Origin: Halovulum sp039190275
GTDB taxonomy: Bacteria > Pseudomonadota > Alphaproteobacteria > Rhodobacterales > Rhodobacteraceae
Length of the DNA: 64,000 bases
Reading direction: 5' to 3'
Assembly (NCBI GenBank): GCA_039190275.1
Contig: JBCCYF010000001.1
Coordinates: 73,186-137,185, forward strand
Below, piece after piece: positions 36,551-46,821 of the stretch. The notes below the pieces were generated by a model. That model made no database searches, was not told the origin of the DNA, and was given only the letters and a program-made list of their open reading frames with translations. Made by a program: the position numbers and the translations under genes. Position 1 is the first letter of the stretch, and every line of letters begins with the position of its first letter.

Positions 36551-37312
36551 TCAACCGGCTAGTCCGACTTTCGCTCGGATCTCGGGATCACGGAGCGAGA
36601 CGTCCGTTCCCGCGTGGCTGGCGGCGTCTTCGGTGCAGAGCCAGATGATCGCCCGTGCCGCCCATTCTGCGGGGATGTGAACCGAGGGGTCCAGTTGACT
36701 AACCGGATTGATACCGGACGCCTTGATCTGAACCTGCATATCGGTGGCCACCGTTCCTGGGCTAAGTCCCACCACACGCACACCGGCGGGTGCCTCCCGG
36801 TCGGCACAGCTGGTCAACATCGCCGCCGCGGCCTTGGCCGAGCAATAGTGGCTCCACCCCTCCAGCGGGCTTGTCGCCGCACCGGAGGAAATATTGACAA
36901 TCACGCCGTGGCCCTGCGTCTGCATGGGCGGAAGGGCAGCCCTCAGGCCATGATATGTCCCGAAGTAATTGATCGATGCCGCGTGCATCCAAGCGCCGGG
37001 GTCCGAGTGTGCCAAAGTTCCAATCGGCTCGATCACACCGGCATTGTTGACCATGATGTCAAGCCTGCCAAACGCATCGATCGCGCGCTGCACCACATCC
37101 TCGACCTGCGTCCATTGGGTGACGTCGCAGCTTTGGGCGCTTGCCGATCCACCATCGGCCCGGATTTCGGCCGCGATGGTCTGGATCGCTTCCAATCTCC
37201 GCGCTGACAGGACGACATTTGCCCCGGCGCGCCCGAACGCACGGGCTGTCGCCGCACCAATCCCGCGGCTTGCACCGGTGACGATTACCGTTTTTCCTGA
37301 AAAGTCCACCAT
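36551..37312 (-). CDS. SDR family NAD(P)-dependent oxidoreductase
   Basis: 253-residue short-chain dehydrogenase. The cofactor motif TGASRGIG is at residues 12-19, NNAG near 89-92, and the catalytic triad is S142/S143, Y156 and K160 (SHYCSAKAA). Arg/Ser residues after the second strand (SARRLEAI) suggest NADP(H). Substrate unknown. It lies convergent to senC, in the place where regA is often found, and 124 bp from the divergent DUF4198 gene. Confidence 0.92.
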   Translation of the reverse strand: MVDFSGKTVIVTGASRGIGAATARAFGRAGANVVLSARRLEAIQTIAAEIRADGGSASAQSCDVTQWTQVEDVVQRAIDAFGRLDIMVNNAGVIEPIGTLAHSDPGAWMHAASINYFGTYHGLRAALPPMQTQGHGVIVNISSGAATSPLEGWSHYCSAKAAAAMLTSCADREAPAGVRVVGLSPGTVATDMQVQIKASGINPVSQLDPSVHIPAEWAARAIIWLCTEDAASHAGTDVSLRDPEIRAKVGLAG

Positions 37313-37436
37313 ACCCTCGTGTCTTGTGCCGGCGTATCCTAGCGGCGAAGTGATACCCGCTTCAATGCCCGCTGTTGTACTTGCCCGCCGCGTCTGAGAC
37401 TATTTGCACAACGTTTGACTGCTGAGGAACCGGCTC

Positions 37437-38231
37437 ATGTTTCGTCTGATTTCTGCTGCTCTGCTCTTGCTTTCCGCACCGGTCGGTCACGCCCATGAGT
37501 TCTGGATCGAGCCGTTGGACTATACCGTTGCCCCCGGGTCGACCATCCAGGCGCGCACGTTTAACGGCGAGGACTTCACCGGGATAGAGTATGGTTTTAG
37601 TACTCCGGCCTACCGACAGTCGGGTGTCATGGCTGGATCGGAGGCGCGTCCGGTGACCGGTGAGCGGGGGGCAAGACCGGCGTTTCAGGTCCAGGCCGCC
37701 GGGCCTGGCCTGAACGTTTTGTTCCACGCATCGCCCGTGTCGACCCTGACCTACCCCAACATGGTCAAGTTTGAGCGGTTCCTGAAAGGTAAGCGGCTTG
37801 AGTGGGCGCTGGAGGAGCATGCGCGCCTGAAATTACCGGAGGAGGGAATCCGCGAAGCCTATTTCCGTTTTGTCAAATCTCTGGTCGCTGTGGGCGATGG
37901 CGCCGGTTCTGATCGTGCGGTCGGCATGCCCTATGAGCTGCTGGCCCGCACCAACCCCTACACCGATGCGGGTGACATGGTGGTCGAGGTGCGATTGAAC
38001 AAATCGGCGGTCGGCGCAGATATACCGGTGTATGTGTTTCAAAAGACCGGAGCCGGGGTCGAAAAGATCAAGCTGAGCACCGCTGCGGACGGGACCGTTC
38101 GTGTCCCGCGTACTCCCGGAGAATACATGGTGAATGCGGTTCATATTGCGGAGGCGAACGAGAAACTGAAACAAAGCAACGGCGCCCATTGGGTCACACT
38201 TTGGGCGGCCCTGACCTATCGGGTCGAGTGA
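37437..38231 (+). CDS. DUF4198 domain periplasmic protein
   Basis: 264-residue exported protein. The signal peptide (LISAALLLLSAPVGHA) should be cut just before His, giving a mature protein beginning HEFWIEP. DUF4198 proteins are linked to nickel/cobalt uptake (NikK group) and can use N-terminal His in metal binding; the mature domain here ends with an Ig-like strand set (VRVPRTPGEYMVNAVHIAE). A possible metal role fits the convergent metal locus 38375-42770. It is a single-gene unit on the plus strand. Metal identity is unknown. Confidence 0.85.
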   Translation: MFRLISAALLLLSAPVGHAHEFWIEPLDYTVAPGSTIQARTFNGEDFTGIEYGFSTPAYRQSGVMAGSEARPVTGERGARPAFQVQAAGPGLNVLFHASPVSTLTYPNMVKFERFLKGKRLEWALEEHARLKLPEEGIREAYFRFVKSLVAVGDGAGSDRAVGMPYELLARTNPYTDAGDMVVEVRLNKSAVGADIPVYVFQKTGAGVEKIKLSTAADGTVRVPRTPGEYMVNAVHIAEANEKLKQSNGAHWVTLWAALTYRVE

Positions 38232-38374
38232 CGGCGAAAACACCGCCCGGTCCAAGGTGATCTAGGGTCGAGCCCATCAATTCAGGTTCGGCGATGGCGC
38301 GCGCGCGGAAATCGAGGTCAAATCGCAAGGGCAGGTCGGCCAGTTGTAAACCCGTGGCTCGACACCGGTCTTGA

Positions 38375-39247
38375 CTACATATTTGCGACGGCTGCTTCCA
38401 GGGCGTTCAGGTTGCTGTCCATAATCGACCAATAGGCGTCTGGATCGTCTGCGGCGGGGTCCAGGACAACGGACACAATTCCCCGTGTCTGCATTGCCTC
38501 CCGCGCAGCGGCGGTGGGTTCAGTTTGCCAAAAGATCAACACTGGATTGAACTCGGTGACCAAGTCGTCCAGTTCCAGAGGATCGGGCGCTGTTCCGGGC
38601 GTCCATCCCAGCTGCTGCGGCGTTATTCCATAGGCACGCAAGAAATACTCAAGGCCCGGATGTGCCACCAGAACCGTCTTACCTTGCAAGATGGTGCCAA
38701 GCGTGGTGGCGCGGGTATGAAATACCGCAAGCCGATCTTGTACAGTTTCCGCGCGCTGCGAGAGCCCCGCCTGTTCCTGCGGAAATGCGCGCTTCAGCGC
38801 CGTGGCAATCGCCTCAGCCTGAAGGGCGGCCAAGGAGAAATCCATCCAGACCTGAGGGGCGGTTCCTGTGTGAGAATGCTCGCCCTCAGTGCCATGCGAA
38901 TGGGTGACGGCCATTTCGGTTTCGATCAGCGCGTCCTTGAATTGCCGACTGGTATCCACAGTTCGGGAACGCGGAAGCGAGGTTTTGGCGGTCCATGCTG
39001 AAAGGCCGGCGCCATTCAATAGAATCAGGTCGCTCTCCTGGATCCGGGTGACATCGGCGACCGCCGGACGCCAAAGCGCAGGGTCCGTTTCCGGCGGAAC
39101 CGGGTAGTCGACCTGCGCCACGTCACCGGCGATATCGCCCGCGATCGCCGCGAGCGGCCCGGTCACTGCGGTGATCCGCGCGGGTTCGGCCGCGACCCCG
39201 CCCGCCAGCAATGGTATCACAAACAGGAGCGACAGAATCAGCCTCAT
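38375..39247 (-). CDS. ZnuA-fold metal-binding protein with altered metal site
   Basis: 290-residue periplasmic protein of the TroA/ZnuA (cluster A-I) family, with signal peptide (residues 1-20) and a His-rich loop THSHGTEGEHSHTG (115-128). Of the three His ligands typical of ZnuA, the first is Ala57 (DPALWRP instead of DPH-type) and the second is Gln132 (APQVWMD instead of PH-VWLD); His196 (AHPGLEYFLRAYGI) is kept. It is therefore unlikely to bind zinc in the classic way. It overlaps the NikL-like gene by four bases; no ZnuBC-type permease is nearby. Last gene of the minus-strand metal locus. Confidence 0.88.
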   Translation of the reverse strand: MRLILSLLFVIPLLAGGVAAEPARITAVTGPLAAIAGDIAGDVAQVDYPVPPETDPALWRPAVADVTRIQESDLILLNGAGLSAWTAKTSLPRSRTVDTSRQFKDALIETEMAVTHSHGTEGEHSHTGTAPQVWMDFSLAALQAEAIATALKRAFPQEQAGLSQRAETVQDRLAVFHTRATTLGTILQGKTVLVAHPGLEYFLRAYGITPQQLGWTPGTAPDPLELDDLVTEFNPVLIFWQTEPTAAAREAMQTRGIVSVVLDPAADDPDAYWSIMDSNLNALEAAVANM

Positions 39248-39579
39248 CCCCCGGCCTCCAGCCCCAGATCGGAGGGGGTCAGGATCCAGTAGTCGGAGTG
39301 GCCCGCATCGGTTTCAACCTCGACGGTGAGCCCGCCGTCAGCGCCGTCGGGTACGGCCAGACGGGTTTCGCCGTCATCCTCCAAAGGGGCTTTTACAAGA
39401 ACCAGTGCCTCTGCGTTCAGCAAACGGATTTCACCCTGTTTCGCCGGGTTTCCGTTGGAAAAGCGCGCTTCCACCACAACCTCCCCTGCATCCGCATAGG
39501 CATAGACAACCAACTGATGCGCCAGCGCGGGCACTGCAGACAGCAAAGCAAGGCAGACGGCTATCCGTTTCACGGCCAC
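39244..39579 (-). CDS. NikL/CbiL-like small periplasmic protein
   Basis: 111-residue exported protein. Cleavage of the signal peptide (ending AVPALA) gives a mature protein starting HQLVVYAYAD, followed by VVVEARFSNGNPAKQGEIRL and LAVPDGADGGLTVEV. This pattern resembles the N-terminal domain of CbiL/NikL accessory components of Co/Ni uptake systems, but the C-terminal membrane helix usual there was not seen. Overlaps the DUF4198 gene by ten bases and the ZnuA-like gene by four. The link to nickel or cobalt is by family only. Confidence 0.75.
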   Translation of the reverse strand: MAVKRIAVCLALLSAVPALAHQLVVYAYADAGEVVVEARFSNGNPAKQGEIRLLNAEALVLVKAPLEDDGETRLAVPDGADGGLTVEVETDAGHSDYWILTPSDLGLEAGG

Positions 39580-40355
39580 GGCTCCACATTGACCCAGAAT
39601 ACGGCGCCAAGTTCAACGTTCTTGTCGACCCCGTCCTGCTCCATGGTGTAGTCGGCGGTGCTCAATGCGGCAAAAGCCCACCATCCTGGCCCTGGCGGCG
39701 CATAGGTGAAAACGCCATTGGCGTCAGCCTTGATCGACTGCGTTTCCATAAGCTCATCCGGCAAGGACACTCCGGCATCATTCCAGAACTCAACTTCGAT
39801 TTCGGCAAAGGGCACGGGCGCACCGTCGGATTTTACGATGCCCTGAAAAACATTCCCCTCCCACAGCCCAAACGGGCGCGTCAGCGGTATGATTTCGGTC
39901 GGCAGGCCCAATTCGGCATCCCATCCGGTATCATCCCCGAATGCGGCGATGGCGGCTTTGGTGTAATGGATGATGAAGACATCTTCGGCTGGCTCCCAAT
40001 AGGGTTCGGGTTCCATGGCGATGGTATATGTGCCGGGACGCGTAAGGGGCACGCTGGCTGTAAATGCGGGTTTATCAAAGACCGTCGCAGGAACCAGCTC
40101 TTCGGTCAGATCCGTTGTGCTTTCCCCGCTGTGAACAGTCACCGATGCGGGCGGAACGAGTTCCATGCCAAACTGACCGAATGGGTGCAGAAAGGCGAAC
40201 GTCACATCGACCGAGCGGTCTGCATCTTTGCCGACCATCGCCGTGTCCGGCAGAACCATACCAAAATGCGCCTCGGCCGACAGGGGCGCGAGCAGAAATC
40301 CAAAAGCCAAAACAGAGCGCGCTGCGCCGCCCAATACTATGCTGTGATAAGCCAT
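39570..40355 (-). CDS. DUF4198 periplasmic protein, NikK-like
   Basis: 261-residue exported protein. Signal peptide to about residue 29 (LLAPLSAEA), then mature HFGMVLPDTAMVGKD, again with N-terminal His. The domain ends with a beta-sandwich portion (GVFTYAPPGPGWWAFAAL). It belongs with NikK-type DUF4198 proteins, which deliver or bind nickel at the cell surface. The start at 40355 has GGAGG ten bases upstream, so it overlaps the permease gene by 19 bases. Operon member between the ABC permease and the NikL-like gene. Confidence 0.82.
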   Translation of the reverse strand: MAYHSIVLGGAARSVLAFGFLLAPLSAEAHFGMVLPDTAMVGKDADRSVDVTFAFLHPFGQFGMELVPPASVTVHSGESTTDLTEELVPATVFDKPAFTASVPLTRPGTYTIAMEPEPYWEPAEDVFIIHYTKAAIAAFGDDTGWDAELGLPTEIIPLTRPFGLWEGNVFQGIVKSDGAPVPFAEIEVEFWNDAGVSLPDELMETQSIKADANGVFTYAPPGPGWWAFAALSTADYTMEQDGVDKNVELGAVFWVNVEPWP

Positions 40356-41509
40356 ACTGCGATATCCTCCATGGAATTCAAAGTAGTGACAATTGCGAGT
40401 CCCGCAACCGCGACAGCGGCAAGCGCAACCAGAATAATCTCGGCTGTCAGGATACGTGCTACGACAAATCGGTGGCAGCCGAGGCGAGTGGCCGTTGCAA
40501 CCTCGTCAGCCCGAAGTTTCAGGCTCAGGTAAACTGCCAGCGCCACCGCAACCAGCGCGGCCGCGCCAACAACCACAAACACTGCATCCAGGATCCGGCC
40601 TATCCGAAACAAGGTGCTCAACAGGCCTGCGACCACCTGGTCAGGGACAACAATACGCGTCGGTTCCTCGGGGCCCAGGTACCGCCCCCTTAGAATGGCA
40701 GCGCTACGGTTGTCCCAAGGCACGGCGATCACCGATGAGACCGGATAGTCCTCGGGCGCACCGTGGAAATGAAAGCTCTCGATGTTTTCCGGAGTGATGC
40801 GCGTGAACTGGGTGAGGGCGGCATTCGCGGTAATGTTGCCATCCGCGACCGACACTGCCATGTCCTGCTCGATAACATCGTCGTGGCCGTGCCCCAACCC
40901 TTCGATAACCCAGGCGGTGTTCAGATCGACAAACACCGCCTGGTCATCGGCTGTCTGTGCGGGCGAGAGCACGCCGACGATCTGCATCTCAAGCGGGTAG
41001 CTGCCAGCCAGGTCAAACAGGTTCTCGGGGTCCGAGATCAGCACGTCACCGATACCCAAACCCAGCGCATCGGCCGCCCGGGCGCCGAGCACCGCCTCGC
41101 CCAGTGTCGCGAGTGGGCGGCCCTGGGCAATCTCCAACCCCCGAAAATCAAAGTAGTCCAGGGTCGTGCCGACCACCGGTTGCCGCCCGGCCGTGAACCG
41201 AACATAGACAGGGATGGCGATGGCGAGGCCGCTGTCCCACACCCGCTCGGCCGCGGCCATTGTCACCGGTTCGGGTCTATCCTGCGTGAAGTAGAGCCCG
41301 TTCATCATCAGATCGAGTGCGGAGCCGCGGGCGCCGACCATCAGCGGCGTCGCATCCGCGCGGGCGGTCAATGTTTGTTCGGCCGCGTCAAGCACCAGCC
41401 GCGTGGCAAGGGGCACAAACAGGATCAGTGCAAGCGTCAGTACGAGCACGAGTGTTCGCCCCAGGTTGTGGCGCAAGTAGGCGAGTGCCAGAAACGCGGC
41501 GCCGCTCAT
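40337..41509 (-). CDS. ABC transporter permease, MacB/FtsX type
   Basis: 390-residue membrane protein with one N-terminal helix (residues 15-42), a large extracytoplasmic domain (about 45-285) and three C-terminal helices (about 295-385). This is the MacB/FtsX/LolC topology, used for lipoprotein transport, mechanotransmission and efflux, not the ZnuB or NikM type. The periplasmic domain contains an HGHDDV stretch and FHFHG, which might bind metal. It overlaps the ATPase gene by four bases. An analogous pairing of an FtsX-type transporter with zinc-regulated periplasmic proteins is known in Pseudomonas (PA4063-PA4066). Confidence 0.88.
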   Translation of the reverse strand: MSGAAFLALAYLRHNLGRTLVLVLTLALILFVPLATRLVLDAAEQTLTARADATPLMVGARGSALDLMMNGLYFTQDRPEPVTMAAAERVWDSGLAIAIPVYVRFTAGRQPVVGTTLDYFDFRGLEIAQGRPLATLGEAVLGARAADALGLGIGDVLISDPENLFDLAGSYPLEMQIVGVLSPAQTADDQAVFVDLNTAWVIEGLGHGHDDVIEQDMAVSVADGNITANAALTQFTRITPENIESFHFHGAPEDYPVSSVIAVPWDNRSAAILRGRYLGPEEPTRIVVPDQVVAGLLSTLFRIGRILDAVFVVVGAAALVAVALAVYLSLKLRADEVATATRLGCHRFVVARILTAEIILVALAAVAVAGLAIVTTLNSMEDIAVWLITA

Positions 41510-42183
41510 GCCGGGACCTGTCGGAAACCGGCAAAATCGATCACGCGGTCAAACCGGGGCAAGAGCGCATGATCATGGGTCACCGCAAGAAGGCTCGCGT
41601 TGCTTGCGCGGGCCTGTTCGAACAACAGGTCCAGGATCAGTTCCTTGTTCTCCGGGTCAAGGTTCCCGGTCGCTTCGTCGGCCAACAGGATCTGGGGTTG
41701 AGTGATCAGGGCCCGGCAAATGGCGATACGCTGCTGTTCTCCCTGGCTGAGCGCGGCGGGTTTTCGGTCCAGCTTGTCCGACAGGCCGACCGCTGCACCG
41801 AGCGCCTCGGCACGGGCTCGGACCTCGGGTGTAAGGCGCAGTACATCGCTGATCCGATATGGGTAAAGGATGTTGTGACGCGCCGTCAGATAGTCGATCA
41901 ACGCGAAGTTCTGAAAGACAAACCCGATGTTGGCTGAACGAAATGTGCGCCGCGCGCCATCACCCAGTGAGCTGAGGGTTGTCTTCGCCACCTCGATACG
42001 GCCTGACGCTGGTTGCAGGATCCCCGCGACAAGGTTCAAAAGCGTGGTCTTGCCGGTTCCCGAGGGGCCGACCACGGCCACCCGCTCTCCCCATTGCACG
42101 GACATGTCCGCGATGCTCAGCCGAAATCCTCCCCCGGGATGGGAAAATTTCAGGTCCTGGATTTGGATAACATTCCCGGTCAT
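41506..42183 (-). CDS. ABC transporter ATP-binding protein, LolD/MacB type
   Basis: 225-residue ATPase starting MTGNVIQIQDLKFSHPGG, with Walker A VGPSGTGKTTLLN, the signature LSQGEQQRIAICRALI, Walker B QILLADEATGNLDPEN and switch His (AVTHDH). The VFQNFALIDYLTA region fits the LolD/MacB subfamily, partner of FtsX-type permeases. Start at 42183 is set by the ATGA overlap with the upstream gene; an upstream open frame to 42351 is antisense-free but lacks family similarity. Confidence 0.92.
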   Translation of the reverse strand: MTGNVIQIQDLKFSHPGGGFRLSIADMSVQWGERVAVVGPSGTGKTTLLNLVAGILQPASGRIEVAKTTLSSLGDGARRTFRSANIGFVFQNFALIDYLTARHNILYPYRISDVLRLTPEVRARAEALGAAVGLSDKLDRKPAALSQGEQQRIAICRALITQPQILLADEATGNLDPENKELILDLLFEQARASNASLLAVTHDHALLPRFDRVIDFAGFRQVPA

Positions 42184-42770
42184 TCGAAGGCCTCGAAGAA
42201 CAGTGGTGCCTCCTTGCGTGCCACCTGGTCCAGATCGAAATCCGTGAGGCGCCACGCGCCATCCGCAGGTCCGATCGTCAGCCGCGCTTCGTATTTGTTG
42301 ATGCGTTCGTGTCGGTGATCCGAATGCCCGATGATGCCAACCACCGTCCATGTCGCGGTCAAGTTATACCCGCTGTCCGTCCGATCCAGCAGCAGCCAGT
42401 CATCAAGGCGCAGGTCAGTGATCTCGGCGACGCCCGCTTCGGAATCTTCGGGGATTTCGGGGCCCTGTGCCTGTACGGCGCGGCGCTGCAGATAGAGTTC
42501 GGTCAGCAGATCGCTGGCCACAGCAGTGGCAAGACCGTCATAGATTGCCCCCTCATCGATCTGCCCAAAGGCGGCGTACACCCGCAACAGCAAGACGCCC
42601 AGCACACGCTCGATATCTTCGGGCGCTAGGGTTTCGGCCAGCGTCCCCGTGTCCGGTCGCACGGCGGATGCTGCGCGCTGCCATGGTTTGACCGTCCACA
42701 CCACGACACCGATCAGCGCCGCGAGGGCGAACAGCATGAGGCGGCTGAGGGCAGGCGGCGCGTGGCTCAT
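42180..42770 (-). CDS. hypothetical membrane-anchored protein of the metal locus
   Basis: 196-residue protein with one N-terminal membrane helix (LMLFALAALIGVVVWTVKPW) and a periplasmic domain of unknown family. The domain ends in a cystatin/NTF2-like strand set (YNLTATWTVVGIIGHSDHRH, then YEARLTIGPADGAWRLTDFDL). A DHRHER stretch at about residue 151 is His-containing. First gene of the minus-strand operon, overlapping the ATPase by four bases, so it is a candidate accessory part of the FtsX-type transporter. I do not recognise a named family. Confidence 0.75.
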   Translation of the reverse strand: MSHAPPALSRLMLFALAALIGVVVWTVKPWQRAASAVRPDTGTLAETLAPEDIERVLGVLLLRVYAAFGQIDEGAIYDGLATAVASDLLTELYLQRRAVQAQGPEIPEDSEAGVAEITDLRLDDWLLLDRTDSGYNLTATWTVVGIIGHSDHRHERINKYEARLTIGPADGAWRLTDFDLDQVARKEAPLFFEAFE

Positions 42771-42834
42771 GGCATGTGACTAGCCTGCCCGACGGGGCCG
42801 TGCAACGACCCGCGCGGAGAATTCGGACCCGCCG

Positions 42835-43314
42835 TCAGCTTTCCGGGTTCGGTGGGACGGGTAGGGCCGTGGTCTGCTTGATTTCCTCCATTGAAAGAGT
42901 GGAGGTGACGTTGAATATGCTCACCTCCGATATAAGCGAGCGGTAGAAGTCGTCATAGGCCTTGGGGCTGGTAACACGTACTTTGAGAATATAGTCGATA
43001 TCACCGGCAAGCCTGTGGGCCTCCATTACTTCCGGGCGTTCCTGTAGGGCATGCATGAACCGTTCCAGCCAGGCCGCGTCATGTTCTGACGTTTTGATCA
43101 AAACGAAAAAGCAGGCCTCCAGCCCCAAAGCGTCGGGGTCAAGCAACGCCACCTCTCCCCGGATCACCCCGGCGTTCTTAAGCTTGCGGATGCGATTCCA
43201 AACCGGTGTTTTCGAAGCGCCCACATCCCGTGCCAGCTGATCAAGTGGACGTGAAGCGTCCTGTTGCAGTGCGGCGAGGATTTTCCGGTCGAGCTGATCT
43301 AGCGCGTTGAACAT
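42835..43314 (-). CDS. Lrp/AsnC family transcriptional regulator
   Basis: 159-residue regulator with an N-terminal winged helix (LDRKILAALQQDASRPLDQL, then SKTPVWNRIRKLKNAGVIRG) and a C-terminal RAM ligand domain (RLAGDIDYILKVRVTSPKAY). It is divergent from the cys operon, with 138 bp between, and probably controls it or itself; sensing an amino acid such as cysteine or its precursor would be plausible. A related alphaproteobacterial regulator with this neighbourhood is often annotated beside cysG. Target is inferred from position only. Confidence 0.9.
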   Translation of the reverse strand: MFNALDQLDRKILAALQQDASRPLDQLARDVGASKTPVWNRIRKLKNAGVIRGEVALLDPDALGLEACFFVLIKTSEHDAAWLERFMHALQERPEVMEAHRLAGDIDYILKVRVTSPKAYDDFYRSLISEVSIFNVTSTLSMEEIKQTTALPVPPNPES

Positions 43315-43452
43315 TCCTGCTTCCCTCTGGGTTGAGGACCGAAGTTCCTGATCTCAACACACTGAAGAACATTATCCCTATTTGCAAGCAGTACTCGCGC
43401 TTGTTAGGAATTTTGGACTATATTTTGCACGAAGCACGAAAGGAATTCTCCG

Positions 43453-44859
43453 ATGCGGCATTTTCCAATCTTTCTGAACCTGCGCGGTCGGCGCGTGGTC
43501 GTGTCCGGAGCGGGCGAATGTGCCGTGGCGAAACTGCGTTTGCTGTTAAAGACGGAGGCGCAGATCGTTGTCTTTGGCACCGATCCTGTTGCCCGGGTAC
43601 GGGACTGGGCGGCCGACAGGCGCATCACCCTGGTCGAGCGTTCGTTGGCGGCGGGTGACGCTATTTGTGCGGCTCTGGTGTACGGTGCGAATGAGGATGA
43701 GGCATTGGATGCTGCGGCGGTTGAGATCGGCCGCGCAGCGGGCGCGCTGACCAACATCGTCGACAATCTTGAGGACAGCCAGTTCATCACCCCTGCAATT
43801 GTGGACCGGGACCCCGTAACGGTGGCGATCGGGACGGAGGGTGCCGCGCCGGTTCTGGCACGCAAGATCAAATCCGACCTGGAGGAGCGTTTGCCCGCGG
43901 ACCTGGGGATTCTTGCCAGAATTGGGCAGGTTTTTCGGCCAAAGGCCGAGGTGCTGCCGATGGGGCGCAAGCGTCGGACCTTCTGGTCACGGTTTTACTT
44001 TGAACGTGGACCCGAGGCGCTGAAGCGGGGGGAAAGCAGCGCGCGTTTCGCCCTTGACGAGCTGTTGTCCGAAACCCTGGCCGAGCGGCCCGACGATGGC
44101 CGCGTCTGGCTGGTTGGTACCGGACCGGGCGACCCGGAACTTCTAACGCTCAAGGCCCGCCGGCTGCTGCATGAGGCAGATGTGGTGATCCATGACCGGC
44201 TTGTTCCACAGCCGATCCTTGAACTCGCCCGGCGCGAGGCGACTGTGATCGAGGTTGGAAAGACGCCCTATGGCCCATCCTGGAAGCAGGAGGATATCAA
44301 CGCACTTCTGGTTGAGCATGGCAAAACCTCGCATGTGGTCCGGCTCAAATCCGGTGACCCGGGCATCTTTGGCCGGCTTGACGAAGAGATGGATGCCCTC
44401 GAGGCAGCTGGCATCCGCTTTGATATTGTCCCGGGCATAACATCGGCCACGGCAGCGGCGGCAAGTATCGGGGCCAGCCTGACCCGGCGCGGCCGCAACT
44501 CGGGGTTCCGCCTGCTGACCGGGCACGATGTGAAGGGCTTCGCCGAGCAGGAGTGGCGAGATCTGGCGAAACCGGGCGCGGTTGCGGCGATCTATATGGG
44601 CGTCAAGGCCTCGACCTTCCTGCGCGGGAGGTTGATGATGCACGGCTGCGCCGAGGATACGCCTGTCACGGCCGTGGAGAACGCGTCGCGTGCGGATCAG
44701 CGCGTGATTGCGACCAAGCTGATCAACCTGCCGCAGGCGCTGGCTGACGCCGCGCCGAATGGCCCGGTCATGCTCTTCCTGGGCCTTTCGCCCCGTGCCG
44801 CGACCAGGGTTGTTCAAGAGGCTGACCTGCATCCCCAAGTGCTTGCGGAGGCGCTCTGA
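43453..44859 (+). CDS. cysG: siroheme synthase
   Basis: 468-residue trifunctional protein. The N-terminal third is the NAD-dependent precorrin-2 dehydrogenase/ferrochelatase (LNLRGRRVVVSGAGECAVAK); the C-terminal part is uroporphyrinogen-III methyltransferase (VWLVGTGPGDPELLTLKARR, then VRLKSGDPGIFGR). It makes siroheme for the sulfite reductase encoded just downstream. Its stop and the DUF2849 start share one base (TGATG). First gene of a six-gene sulfate assimilation operon. Confidence 0.95.
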   Translation: MRHFPIFLNLRGRRVVVSGAGECAVAKLRLLLKTEAQIVVFGTDPVARVRDWAADRRITLVERSLAAGDAICAALVYGANEDEALDAAAVEIGRAAGALTNIVDNLEDSQFITPAIVDRDPVTVAIGTEGAAPVLARKIKSDLEERLPADLGILARIGQVFRPKAEVLPMGRKRRTFWSRFYFERGPEALKRGESSARFALDELLSETLAERPDDGRVWLVGTGPGDPELLTLKARRLLHEADVVIHDRLVPQPILELARREATVIEVGKTPYGPSWKQEDINALLVEHGKTSHVVRLKSGDPGIFGRLDEEMDALEAAGIRFDIVPGITSATAAAASIGASLTRRGRNSGFRLLTGHDVKGFAEQEWRDLAKPGAVAAIYMGVKASTFLRGRLMMHGCAEDTPVTAVENASRADQRVIATKLINLPQALADAAPNGPVMLFLGLSPRAATRVVQEADLHPQVLAEAL

Positions 44860-45159
44860 TGGCCCGCCAGTTTCGTCCCAAAATCGCAACCGGCAACGAC
44901 CTATTCGAGGGCGATGTCGTATATTTCACCGCTGAAGGAACCTGGAGCAGATCGCATGACGAGGCAGTTCTGGTGACAACCGAGGCCGAGGCTGAGGACC
45001 TGCTGGCGAGGGCTTCGGCATTTCCGAATGCGATCGTCGGGGTCTATCTGGCCGATGCGGCACTTCGGGATGGTCGCCCGGTGCCGACGCACTTCCGCGA
45101 GGCATTCAGGACCCGGGGCCCCTCGAACTACTTTCATGGCAAACAGGCGGAGGTCGCCG

Positions 45160-45167
<8 letters not shown>
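44859..45167 (+). CDS. DUF2849 domain protein
   Basis: 102-residue protein of a family found almost only between cysG and cysI in alphaproteobacteria. It has no signal peptide, no Cys and no membrane helix; conserved-looking parts are GDVVYFTAEGTWSRSHDEA and the C-terminal HFREAFRTRGPSNYFHGK. It overlaps cysG by one base and cysI by eight, so it is translated with them. A role in sulfite reductase assembly or electron delivery is only suggested by position. Confidence 0.88.
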
Positions 45168-46810
<1,643 letters not shown>

Positions 46811-46821
<11 letters not shown>

